Source of the DNA: Epichloe hybrida
Taxonomy: Eukaryota; Ascomycota; Sordariomycetes; Hypocreales; Clavicipitaceae
DNA length: 64,000 nucleotides
NCBI GenBank assembly: GCA_019022495.1
Contig: JAFEKR010000006.1
Coordinates: 2,976,001 to 3,040,000 of the forward strand
Reading direction: 5' to 3'
In this document: in pieces, positions 1 through 13,584 of the stretch
Layout of the letters: every line of letters starts with the position of its first letter
Position numbering within the stretch: the stretch's first letter is position 1
Notes under the pieces: model-generated
What the model saw: the letters and a program-made list of their open reading frames with translations, nothing else
Told to the model about the DNA's origin: nothing
The model's database searches: none
Made by a program: the position numbers and the translations under genes

Positions 1-2555
1 AAGGCCACATACCATACTGCATGAATTCTTTCACCTTGGATTGCTGTCAGAAATATTTGCCTCGTGTTGCATCTGATGAAACTACGTCTGCACGCAAACG
101 CGCGCATACATACATGCAATCAATCGTGTGGGCGTGCTCTGGCACACTCCATATCATTCATCACTATGTCTGCGGGTGCCTGGGTATAGTTGGCCGAGTA
201 TGAAAACGAGTCTACAATATGGGGTATCAGCAGTACGTGTCGGCGACGCACGTCTTTAAAAAACAAGAAAGAGAAATCGACTACAAAGCAAAAGGAGACA
301 CGAGTCACGTTATCGAAGCAAGGATTCACAATGCACTGGGTGCAGGGGTTGGGGCCATTATCTATTGCATTGGATGCGGTGCGACGGTCAAGGTTGCAGA
401 GAGCATGGTAAGACAAGATTCGTGGATTGGGTGCCACATGCTGCGAATCGGCATGACGGAGGAGATTCCTCGCATATGGCATCGGTGCGTTTGAAAGCCA
501 AGCCCCGGCCATGGAGATGGAGATGGAGATGGAAATGGAGATGGAGATGGAATGGGATGGGATGGGATGGGATGGCCGTGGCAACGCTCGTCAACGCTCG
601 CACGATGGTTTCTCTCCTTTCTAATTTTTTTTGTTGTTGCTATTTACTGACTAGGGTTTTATTTTCAGGTGTCAAGCGAGGCAAGGACAGCTGCTGGGCG
701 ATAGGTTAGGCATCTACATACTGTGTCTACCTACCTAGGTGGGCTTTGACTGCTTTCGCATACGTACAAAAACCCCGAAACTTCATAAAGGCAGACAGAC
801 GACAGATGAGGATAGGCGGACCATGTGACGTTGGTGCAGCGTCGGTTCGACTCGGATCACATGGCACGGCATGGCACGGCATGGCACGGCATGGCATGGC
901 ATGGCATGGCATGGCATGGCACGGCATGGCATGGCATGGCATGGCATGGCACGGCATGGCATGGCATGGCATGGCACGGCATGGCATGGCATGGCATGGC
1001 ATGAAAGGACGATTGCAATGAATTTGATCTGCTTTCCACGTCCATGTCGAAGGGTACTTTGGAAGAAAAAGCAAGCACGCTTCGGACGAAAGAGGAGGGC
1101 TGTGCCTGGATCTGCTTCCCAGAGGATTTCTTCGACAAGGTTCCCCTGGCATTGGCGATGAATACAATGGACGGCGTCAGGGGTCCCGGTAACACGCCCC
1201 GGAAGCAGACCCGGGATAAAAGAAAAGGAGAATGCCACGACAAGGTGTGGGGCTCCATGTTCATGCAGTAGCTCTACATACACACGAGAGCGGTCTGGCA
1301 TTGGCACATGTATGTATTGTCGATTGTCCGTCTTGTTGTTGCACCGGCTTTCCGTTGATTGATCACAGTCCTGATCAAAGTCCGTCACGGCCACATACTC
1401 ATCCTCGGTGCCAATTGTTGAGGTTCTAGATCTCTCATCGACCAATCAATGAACCGACCAACCGCCCAACCGCCCAGCCAGCCAGCCAGCCCGACCTATA
1501 GCCATGGACGACATTGTCCTGATCCTGGGATAAAGGGAACTACATACAGACGGGGCGTCAATAAATGGTCATTTCTTCGGAGCTTGATTCAGCGAGGGTG
1601 GTCGGTGGTTTACTCTGACCGCCTCGCGGGCGCCGTGCTTGCTTGCATCTCTCTGCCTGGCCATGATGAATAGCCCATGTGGCTAGCCGAAGCTGGGGGC
1701 GGAGATATCCCCGAGTAAGTTTTACTTTTTTTTTTTCTATAAAAAAAACTTTACATTTTCAGAATGGCACTGCCGTTGGGCTACAATCTCGTAGTTTATA
1801 TGGGTTCTTTCTCAAGGTTGAGGCCTAACAGTGACATCTGGTGCCACATCAGGCCTTCCCCCCCGCCCCGAAATCCCAACGTGAAAGAGGTCTCACTCCA
1901 GATCAGCTTCACATCCTTGACACGCAAAACGTGGATGTCACCACGTCATCATGATGATTGTAGTGCACGGGGTATGTATGTAACAGTAATTGCCATGTCG
2001 CTGGGACTGACGGGGAAGAACGGCAGGGGGGAGCAGGAGTTGTCGCGTCGTAGGGTAGTCGGGACGGGCCGTGATGGGTGTTGCGAGCCCCGATTGGGAG
2101 GGGTAGCTCGTTCACTTGTGTAGATTGGGAATCATTCACTGACATTTCTCGAGGAGAGGTGCTCGGGGTATAGACGTGAAGCCGTGAGTCGTCATCGGAC
2201 GTCGGACGACACAATCATGGACTTGACCTGCAGGGTAGCTGGCCGCGCTGCCAAGTTGTCTGCCAAGCGTCTGCCGAGTGTCCCACCCCGGGCGTGGCCC
2301 CAGCGGCCCCCAACCCGCCGGCCCGGACACACATTACGGCCATGGCAGCCCGCAGCGATTTACGGATCCGTACTCCGTAGTCGACAATGCAATATCCAAC
2401 GCCACGCCACACACCTCAGCTTCACCAACAGCGACCCGCCGACGAACCCCTCTCTCCTCAAGCGACGGCATAATACAAAATCGATTTCCCAGGCGCGCGA
2501 CGCCCACTCCGTTGCTGCCAAAGCAAAAGAACAAGAAGAAAGAGACGAGCCCACA
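1..2555. other. Gene-poor low-complexity region
   Basis: I see no supportable gene here. Open frames are short, overlap on both strands and follow simple repeats. The stretch holds GGAGAT/GGGAT microsatellites (about 510-575), a long GGCAT/GGCAC array (about 860-1004), CAGC/CCAG runs (about 1470-1490) and poly-T/poly-A tracts near 1725-1750. The last few hundred bases are the probable promoter and 5' UTR of the gene starting at 2556. Confidence 0.6.
860..1004. repeat. Pentanucleotide microsatellite (GGCAT/GGCAC)n
   Basis: About 29 tandem copies of GGCAT are interspersed with GGCAC variants, so the only variation is T/C at the fifth base. Both strands are open through it because the 5-bp unit has no stop in several frames. 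This produces spurious Met-Ala-Trp-His and Met-Pro-Cys-His reading frames that I do not regard as genes. Confidence 0.9.
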
Positions 2556-3126
2556 ATGTCGCAACAGCCCTCAACACCAGTCAAAGTCTCCTCCTCGGCC
2601 GCCAACAACACCCCCGCGACGCTCGACCCCGACCTGCGCTCCCAAATAAACACCCTCCTCCTCCGCGACGGCCACGTCACAAAGTACGTCCCTCCCAAAC
2701 AAATACCAAAACTAGCCGTCGACCTCTCTAAACAAAACAAAACAAAAATAACCAAAAAAAAAAAAAAACCCCCCCCCCAGAATCCAAGAATCCCTCCTCC
2801 ACGCCCTAAACTCAAACTCAGCAAACTGGCCAACCCTCATCCAATCCCACGCCCTCTCCCTCCTCCGCTCCGGCGAAATAACAACCTACCCAGCCCTCCT
2901 CCGCCGCATAATCGACGACGTCCGCGAAGCCTCCTCCTCCTCCTCCCCCCCCTCCCCAGGCGGCAAACCCAACGGCGACGCGCCCCCAGCCCCCAAGAAG
3001 CTCAACGGCACAGCCGCCGAGAAACCCAACCTCGCCATGCCAGAGTCCGTCATCGAGGAAGCGCTACGCGTAACGAGGGACAGCCTAGAGGCCGTATGCG
3101 AGATTGACGGCGAGACAGGCATCTGA
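2556..3126 (+). CDS. Conserved fungal protein of unknown function
   Basis: Two exons (2556-2683 and 2781-3126) give a 157-aa protein. The 97-nt intron has a GTACGT donor and a C-rich acceptor ending CCCAG. I chose the ATG at 2556 because it begins a Ser/Pro/Ala-rich leader that leads straight into the conserved-looking helical part. That part starts around residue 24 (LDPDLRSQINTLLL) and continues across the intron to about residue 90 (ALLRRIIDDVR). The middle is a Ser/Pro/Lys linker, and a second short helical block ends in CEIDGETGI. Codon use is strongly C-ending, unlike the flanks. I see no catalytic motif, signal peptide or membrane segment. It resembles small uncharacterised proteins I associate with Sordariomycetes, so I assign no function. 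Confidence 0.7.
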
Positions 3127-4221
3127 CTCGCTGGCCCAGACGGAACCTAAACACGCCCCCCCTTTTTCCCCTTTTACACCCCAGAACTGGAACTGGAGAT
3201 GGGGGGCCAAAAAAAAAACGACCTTGTTGCAGCACGCGAGGCGAAATAGGGAGGGATATTATGGAATCCCTACCCGGAGGATAGATTCCACCGGCGCAAA
3301 AGGTCTTCTGAAACAGAACATCGGGACGGACAATACCGCTCATGAGCTCGGGGGCCAAGGAAACGGAGAGCTAGCTATGCAATGGAATGGAAAAAGGACA
3401 CCGTGTCATGGACAACCGCGTACCCTGCGTTACGTTAATACATTTCGAGTCCGTTAGGGTCTTCTCTTTTTTTTTTTTTTTTTTTTTTCCCCGCCAGTTG
3501 CGAAACGGAATGAAACCACGGCACAATAATAAATGGCATACCATTGTCGAAAACAGGGTGATCCCATGGCACAAGAGCATACAATTGTGGCAAGCAACCA
3601 TGTGCTGATACCTGGCATCGTCATGTGTGCTACGTCGTCCACTTGTTTGTTCCTCGTACACATCTACTTCCTCATTGGTTCTCGTCACTCGTCACCGCAT
3701 CTGTCGCCGGATCACGAGTTCCTCATATTTCATGTTGACGTGCTGGCATCTCACGAGCCGTCGTATGCCCTGATGATATCACATCCGTCTTCCCCATACG
3801 AGCAACCCAATTGTGAACATTGCACGTTTCCACCATGTAGAACAGCAAGTCCGAGTCAATTTATTGAGCAGGCCAAACAAGCATGTAATTAAACGGCGTT
3901 TTACGTGCTAAAGCAAAATATCTGGCTTCTAATTGTGCCACCAAGTATCAAGTTCGTCAATGTCAACAATCCCCCTTCGCAACCCATCTTCTACCCCATC
4001 TACCATTTTTACAAACTCCCAGAACCCCAAAAATAGCAGATGCACGCGAGAACACGACAAAACATAAAAAGAGACAGCTTACCGCGTGTCAACTCGGTTG
4101 TGTGGCGTGCGCGCGCGCGCGCGCGCAAGGTTTCATGCAGGTGTGCGCCAGGGAGGAAATTTAATTACAGGGACTGGCTTCGCGGTTCATCTCCAAATCG
4201 TTGCCGGGCCGCAAACTGCCC
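3127..4221. other. Intergenic region (convergent 3' ends)
   Basis: This lies between the 3' ends of the gene at 2556-3126 and the minus-strand CDC48 gene. It holds a poly-T tract (about 3467-3488) and a (GC)n run (about 4109-4127), plus AT-rich probable 3' UTRs. Short open frames here have no recognisable protein features. Confidence 0.6.
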
Positions 4222-7045
<2,824 letters not shown>

Positions 7046-7843
7046 GATGTGATGGGTGCTTCGCCGCAGCTATCTTGCCGTCGAGAGGGTTTGGAAACGT
7101 GGCCGGGACCGCAGGCAAACGGAGCGTTGACGACGTTGAAATATAGGGCCTCGCGGTATTCGGGTCTTCCCCAAAAAGTACGAGCACGAAAACCGTGGGG
7201 GTATCAGGGTAGGCGTGAGAATTTGAAGACGGTGATTGGGAAGGGAAAAGCCAGACGGAGGGAGATGAAAGACGTGAGTGAGGGTTTGAGAGGTCGAGAT
7301 GGCCCGGTTGGGGTTGGAGTTCCGAAGCAAATAGCAGCCCGCACCTTGTTGGAGGTACATACAGGAGATTGGCAGCAGGTACCTGAGAAACACGTCAAGG
7401 AGCCCTACCAATGACGAGTACCGCGGACTTTGTAATCACTCACACGGATCCAGCGTTCACCATCCACTATTAGGCGGCGTGCGGGCCAATGACATCCCCG
7501 GGTGCCTTGACCGGACCGGAAGATCGATGATGCACGCAACGAAAAGTGGAAGCTTCTGCGGCCTTCCACACCCGCCAGTGACGAGACAACTACTGAGCAA
7601 GCTCCAGGCAGCTGAGCAGTACGTGTTGGACCAGCATTTGCGAGGACTTGTTGAATTACATACGGAATTACAAGTGACGGCTCCAGGAGAGCGTTTCGAG
7701 ACACGGTCGCCGAAGATGCACTTGTCAGAGCGTGGTGCTTTATGAGCATTGTCGATTAGACATGGCCGCCAAACCGATCGCATGTCTAACATCTGCATCA
7801 CGAACGCATCCATAATGGATTGAACCCTCGCTGAAATTCCCCA
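7046..7843. other. CDC48 upstream region and KTI12 3' flank
   Basis: This about 800-base gap holds the probable promoter and 5' UTR of CDC48 (right to left) and the 3' flank of KTI12. Both strands have 100-residue open frames without recognisable motifs or protein-like composition, so I annotate no gene. Confidence 0.55.
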
Positions 7844-8980
7844 TCACTCATCCTTGCCAAATGCATCGTTCAAATACCTCACAAACACCTCCCTCATGCC
7901 ATCGCTCGCCATGTTCCCAACACTCTCCAGCCCAATCCCACCCCTATTCAACCCCACAAAGGCCCTCCGTAATCTCTGCAGCTGCGGCAGCGCGAGCTTC
8001 TTGCCCGACGGTAGATCCACGACCAAGTCCTCCTTGCCGCTCGCGGTCAAAGGGATCTTGACTTCGCCGCCGCCATCGTCAACCTGCTGCTCCAATATCC
8101 TCTTGACGATATCCTGGGTTTCGCGTTCCAAAATGTACAGGTAATCGCCACTGGCGGCGCGACCGCGCTGAATAGTAGATTGGTTCGGTTTAATACTTTT
8201 ACGTCCCTCGCCGGCCATGGCATCCCAGAGGCTGTCGAAGGTGCGCTTTGTCTGAGCCTCGGTGTCGTCCCATAGTATGGCAAAGAGTGGTGAGTCCCAT
8301 CTTGTCATGGGATTTGGTTCCTCGTACCGAAAGACGAGGTTGTCCCAATTGCTCTGTTGATATGGCTCTGCTGGAGTTTCTGCGCCTTCAGGTTGCCCTG
8401 ATCCATCACCTGGTGGTGCCTGCCCCTCTGCGGCATCATCATCCGAGGTTTCTTTGCGCGGGTGCCGGTTTATCCTTTGTAGCCTCTCCTCGTTGACCTG
8501 TCTAGCCTGATCCACTGGACATGCGATGCGCAAGATGCAGTTGGGCGTCCGCACGGCTTTCGCTTCGCAATGGAGCTGGTACCGCCAGCCTTTTATATAG
8601 TTCAGGCCATCCAAGATGACAAAGTCCTTGTCGGACAGTACACGCTTCACCGCGCCATAGAGAGCTGCTCGAGCGTCCTTCTCGGACGAGTTTGCTGATC
8701 TTGTGTGCAGGCGCACTGTGTCGGGTGAGAGATCGTACACGGCGCGAGATATTGACAATGAATCGTCGGATATGAGGTGAAGTCTGTATTTAGCGGGATC
8801 CGTCTCTGCGATCCGGGCGGCCAGGTAATCGTAGAGCTGCTTCGCGCGGGTGGACTTGCCCGACGTGGGGAGGCCCGAGACGATGATCAACTGCGCGAGA
8901 GTTATCAGCGAGCATTACTTTTGGTTCAAGGGGCTTCAACTAATAGAAAATACGAGGCAAATCTCAAGACATACTGGCAT
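7844..8980 (-). CDS. kti12: KTI12 Elongator-associated P-loop protein
   Basis: Kti12 is a tRNA-binding ATPase that works with Elongator in wobble-uridine (mcm5U) modification. Two exons (8980-8975 and 8890-7844) give 350 aa. The first exon is only ATG CCA, followed by a textbook GTATGT donor. The 84-nt intron ends in GCGCAG, and the second exon opens with TTG. Together they give MPLIIVSGLPTSGKSTRA, the family N-terminus, with the P-loop GLPTSGKST at about 8-16. Later landmarks are the Ser-Asp-Asp pair (ISDDSL), the VILDGLNYIKGWRYQL motif near 90-105 and CPVDQARQVNEERL. A Glu/Pro/Gly-rich insert (about 140-175) precedes SNWDNLVFRYEEPN. The C-terminal helical half (ILEQQVDD to FVRYLNDAFG) matches the tRNA-binding region of the family. 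It is divergent from the Smr-domain gene. Confidence 0.93.
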
Positions 8981-9306
8981 CGAAAATGAGTTGCTGTGTC
9001 TGAGCACGACGAAGCGCGATGTGTCACTGGTTCCGACTTTTGGACGTTCGATGTCAACTTTTTTGGTGGGTCTCGAGAACGAATTATGTCGCAAGGCACA
9101 TAATAAGGGACAAATGTACGCACAAATTAGTGACCAAGTCGGCTGCGCCGCTTTTTTGACAGAGCAGTTCAATTGACGAGCTTGCTGGCATTGTTGAAGC
9201 AGATCCAATCCAATCCATGCCCCGCAAAGGCATCGACTTGTCGGCCTCACCCACGTATTGATACCCCAATATTGCCTTTGCGCAGCACAGCAATCACAAC
9301 GGCACA
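8981..9306. promoter_or_regulatory. Shared divergent promoter of KTI12 and the Smr gene
   Basis: Only 326 bases separate the two divergent start codons. A copy of the dispersed 73-bp repeat (9087-9157) takes up about a fifth of this space. I see no clear TATA element. The bidirectional role is inferred from gene orientation. Confidence 0.6.
9087..9157 (+). repeat. Dispersed short repeat, copy 1
   Basis: It begins TGTCGCAAGG, runs through GCACAAATTAGTGACC and GTCGGCTGCGCCG, and ends in a T run. The same order of words occurs at 39692-39772 and 58244-58316, with the 3' part also at 57575-57602. This copy lacks the usual CGTGCAA end and I see no target duplication, so it is probably eroded. Confidence 0.75.
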
Positions 9307-10262
9307 ATGGCGATTCCTATGGAAAGACTCGGCGGACGGGGTAAGCGCTTCAGCCTTGGCCGCATTGCCGACGCAGACGCAGACGCAGACGCAGACATAC
9401 ACCAATGGCTCGTAGAACCTCACCCAGTTGACATGTCCATCAGCCCTCCGCTCAGCCGACAACGACGACGTCGAGCGCGAATACGACAGACTTCGCGACC
9501 AGGCTCGTCTTGAGAATGACAAGGCCCACCAGGCCTCGCAGCGCGTATGTTCCCTACCCCCCCCCCCCCCACCCCGGAATCCTCTCTCCATCTACCCATT
9601 TTGTACGGAGTACAGATTCAAGACTTACGGAATGCGGCCACCTGGTGGTTCAGTCCCAAGAAGCGTTTCGCGCCGGCGACCACGAATCCTCGGGGAAGTA
9701 TTCCCGCGAGTCCAAGCAGCATTACGCCAAACGAGACGACTACAACCGCCAAGCAGCCGACTACATCTTCCGCGAGAACAACGCCCCCGGCAAAGTGGAC
9801 CAGGACGCCGTTGACCTCCACGGACTGTATGTCGAAGAGGCAGAGCGAATTCTGGAGCAGCGCATCCGGGCGGCCCAGTCCCGCGGGCAGGAGCACCTGC
9901 ATGCGATTGTGGGCAAGGGGAACCACTCGACGGGCCATGTGCAGAAGATCAAGCCCAAGGTGGAAGAGCTGTGTCGGGAGCTGGGCTTGAAGTATCGGAC
10001 CGAAGAGAATGCAGGGAGGATATACATCAACTTGCAGGGCGGAGAGCCCCTGCAGCCTGGAAAGCACGGCGGTGGCCACCACCAGCAGCAGCAGCAGCAG
10101 CAGCAGCACGGAGGGCAATATCACGGTGGTCAGCAACAGCATGGAGGACAGCAACATGGTGGCCAGCAGGGCCAGCAGCAGAGCGAGATGGACGACTTGG
10201 TTGGCAAGTTATTGCCGAGGATCCTCAAAAAGTTGGAGAAGGCTTGCTGCACGGTCATGTAA
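9307..10262 (+). CDS. DUF1771/Smr-domain protein
   Basis: Three exons (9307-9340, 9444-9544, 9654-10262) give 247 aa. Intron 1 holds a GACGCA hexamer array (about 9370-9396); intron 2 starts GTATGT. The N-terminal half (about 25-95) is the DUF1771 helical region (EREYDRLRDQARLEND and RDDYNRQAADYIFRENN). The Smr domain follows (about 100-180) with the family signatures VDLHGLYVEEAE and IVGKGNHS. Smr domains bind nucleic acid and often act as endonucleases, and eukaryotic members work in no-go mRNA decay or ribosome quality control. The C-terminus is a low-complexity Gln/Gly/His tail (about 185-225), including an eight-Gln CAG run and HGGQ repeats. It then ends in the helix DLVGKLLPRILKKLEKACC. 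Start choice rests on continuity of MAIPMERLGGR with the next exon. Confidence 0.88.
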
Positions 10263-13200
10263 AGGGGGGATAGAGGTCTTTTCTTCTTCTTCTTTTTTTG
10301 TATATTTTGACACAGGGCGTTCCGGCCTGATTTAGACAAGATACTAGAGTTGGATATGTGCAAATAAATGAACTATTCAAATTGCTCATCGACGACGTGT
10401 TGAGCGAGTTTGCTTCATCATTGAAGGCAGGGATGAAAGGGTTCCTGGGTATACAGGACCTGTCTTTGCGACGAAGGTTACACAGTTACAAAGGCTATAC
10501 AAAGGCTATACAAAGGCTATACAAAGGCTATACAAAGGCTGCCAAGGCTGCCAAGGCTGTAATAGGAAAAGACATGGGCAAGGTGTATCTGAGCTGCCAG
10601 GAATACAACAGCATCCCAACCTGATCCCAACGTGAGCAGGCGAGACGGCTTCTGATACGACTGGACTCCTATTTTTCCTCTCTTAGCGAAGCAGGCAGGC
10701 GAACATGTGCTCTACGCAACAAAACGAGCGTTGCAAAAATGGCAAGTCACAACTCACCATCAAGACACAATTAGAATCAATGTACCTTGATCTATATAGA
10801 TCGTTTCTGCATTTAAAGATAACACACATGGTCCGTTCACAATAAAAAGAAGTCGTAGATGACAACAAGGCCTCCTACCCTATGCCTTCAACCTACCTCA
10901 AACGTCGATCGGATAGGCCTGTTGCGACGTTACTGCGAACAGTTGCGAGTAGTGTACGGAGTAAGAGAAGGGAATGACGAATGTACTTTAGTCACGAAGT
11001 CCTTTCTGGCACGTTTCTACCAGCTTTTCGAGTCCAAAATAGTGGAAGCCTGGAATGCTTCTGGAAGGACTGGAACAGCGCTATGGCGTTGTGGCCTGGC
11101 CATCCACTCTCCCGACTCCCGTTCAGTAGTTGTAGCAATGGACTCCGCTGACATAGGCCATGCATAAAACGATGATGAGGCGGCCACGTTCGTACCCTGA
11201 ACATCACCATCTACATACTTGGACGTCTTGGTCGAGCTTGGAGCCTGGAAGATGGACCTGTCGTTCGAGCCGTTGCGAATGAGATGCGTAAACGTGTAAA
11301 CGGGGCGGGAACTGCGGACTAGTAGTAAGCAGCCAGAGTTTTGTCTGTTCTTCATCCAACAAAGAGTTGATTACAAAATAGCACTCTCCAAGAGGAGACA
11401 GATCAAGAGGCATCGTTACCCCTGCTGGCGGTCAGCAAAGCGCAGGCTTGACAGGGGGCTTTGGGATCTAATTTCGACGTCTCACTCTCTGGACACAGAT
11501 GGACACAGATCGAAAAGTTTCCATCCCTGTCCGGAAATGGGGCCTTGGTTCGGGAAGGAATGTTGCTACTCCGTTCACCCGACAAAGTCTTCGGGGGGTG
11601 CAATCCCATGTTCCGTGGCTTCTCTAGAAGCATTGACTTTGTGATGTACATGTATGTGTGTGTGTCAGCCGCAGAAAAAGAAAGCCGCCAATATGTAAGG
11701 GCTGAAAATGCATTATTAGTCAAGGGCAGTGTTATTGTGGAGGCTCTCGAATCTCATGCAAGCCGGGTTATTAAATAAGAGGGAAATTGCACAGTTTGGA
11801 AAGAGCCAATGAGCCAATGAGCCAATGAGAGAGCCCCTATTCATGTCTTTCTTGGCCGGTATTCTCGCGGCTGGCGGCAGGTTTGCTGGCGGCGGCCGAA
11901 CACGACCAAGGATAATCTAGAACGATCTATCTTGTGCTCTGGATATTAGAGGACGAGAGAACGTTTCGTCGCCCAGTAATCCGTACGCCGTAATGCACCA
12001 AAAACCGTCGTATGACGGGTCGATTGGCGCAAGTGAAGGCTTCCCCGCTGAGCGAAAAAAAAAAAAACACCGGACAACGAACATGGAAGTCTGATGCTCA
12101 GGACTGCCGCGACGCGTCAGTGTCCATCTATATATATATGTGTGTTGCAGGACGCACGAGTGGCCTTCTTGCGCGTCCATGCCTTCTGTTGTCTCGCAGG
12201 CACTCTCATGAAGAACTGTACGATTGTTCAATCTCTCCACATTATATGCAGGCTCTGCTCTCTGCTTCGGTCAAAAACAAAACGCGGAACTCAAATACTC
12301 TGAATTACTCCGTATAATCACATTGCTCATGTGAACAATAATACCGTACGCACTCAAATTTTGTTTGGCATACCTAATTTATATTGCCCAGGGGCAATCG
12401 CACCCACTTTCGCCGACTAGAAAAGTGCCGAGGACGGAATATGCATCATGGCGTTGCTTGGCTTGTCCGAGTGGGGCCCTTTCTCCCCTGCCTTCTTCTG
12501 GTTTCGTTTCAGGATCCACCCTCTCTGCGCCGAAGGCTTGCCAGCAAAACTCTCTCGTCTCATTCGTGAAGTTGTGAACAATAACATGGGCTTGGCCCTA
12601 ATACATGTAGACAAAGTTGGTCAGGGACTTATTATTACGCAACCCCCTTTTGGATGGGCGGCCATATTCACTCCACTCTTTGCTGTAATACAGGTGGTTC
12701 ACACGTCCTCCGCAATTCTAATGCTTCCAGGGCCCTTCTGCTAGAACTCGAATGGAAGCCAAGTTAATTCTCGATCGATCCGAGCAAGTCTCGTGGACAC
12801 CCGCTATAGATGACCCCATCGGCCTGCCAGGTTGCTGGAATGATCAAACGTGGCAGTGATAGGTAATGACGATGCGAGGCAAAGCTTGTTGTCAGCGCAC
12901 CAAACTGTGCCAAGAATGATGGAAGCACTCCGTGCCTGACAAGTTAGCTTGCTTGCTTGCTTGCTTGCTTGCTTTGGCTGGTGATACCCCTGACTCCAAA
13001 ATACACCCAAAAGTTTTTATGCTCTTCAATCCGCACACTCGGATCCCTGTCAGATTTTGCACGAGTAAAACAGGAAGATGACCCAACAACAAGGAAACAA
13101 GCAAGACAGGGACTAGTATTTAAAAAGGTACCTTATTTTACTAGAACCTATGTACGGACGTAATCCGTACATAGAAACGGATATATGTATTCTTCTTGTG

Positions 13201-13486
13201 GCGCTGTCTATTACCCTGTGCAATCTTCTCACAGCTCTCTAATAATAGTATTACAGAGTGGAACGAAAAACTAGGGCATGTAGATTTGTGAAATAACTCA
13301 GGGGGTAGACCCCCTATATATGAAATCCCTATCAGCTTCACACTCTGCAGCCGCGAAAAGCTGTTAGTGGCTTCCTCACGTGGGGCCTGTTGTTGTGCAA
13401 ACATTATTCAGGGACTTGTACGGATCCGTAATCTGTACATTATTACTAAATCAAGTGCAAGTGCAGTGCGCGGGTGCAGGTGCAGG
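10263..13486. other. Gene-poor region left of the retroelement
   Basis: About 3.2 kb without a gene I can support. It holds an 11-bp tandem array ACAAAGGCTAT (about 10489-10544), GAGCCAAT repeats (about 11803-11830), a (TA)n run near 12128, a GCTT array (about 12946-12974) and several palindromic TACGGA/TCCGTA words near 13140-13160 and 13417-13435. Frames of 60-112 codons on both strands show no protein-like features. Confidence 0.6.
10489..10544. repeat. 11-bp tandem repeat ACAAAGGCTAT
   Basis: Five head-to-tail copies of the 11-mer, followed by shorter GCCAAGGCT repeats, lie in the 3' flank of the Smr gene. Confidence 0.85.
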
Positions 13487-13491
13487 GGCAG
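13487..13491. repeat. 5-bp target-site duplication (left)
   Basis: GGCAG directly precedes the left LTR and is repeated directly after the right LTR at 22096-22100. This is the length expected for Ty3/Gypsy integrases. Confidence 0.8.
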
Positions 13492-13584
13492 TGTCACACA
13501 TCACGTGCGCAATCGTGCACGATAAATAGTGCCCCGCAAGGGCTAGCATAGCTAATACATTAAGCTTTACTATAATCCCTTATA
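13492..13584 (+). repeat. Left LTR (93 bp)
   Basis: It starts TGTCACACATCACGTGCGCA and ends TTATA. It differs from the right LTR by three C-to-T changes only (CTATAATC versus CCACAATC, and TTATA versus TTACA), so the original terminus was TG...CA. It keeps many CpA and CpG sites, unlike the DNA immediately inside it. Confidence 0.9.

Noticed and set aside
1..1445. Met-Ala-Trp-His and Met-Pro-Cys-His frames
   Set aside because: These are created by the GGCAT/GGCAC pentamer array on both strands.
9307..9513. Asp-Ala repeat protein at the start of the Smr gene
   Set aside because: The Asp-Ala run comes from a GACGCA array that lies inside intron 1 (9341-9443).
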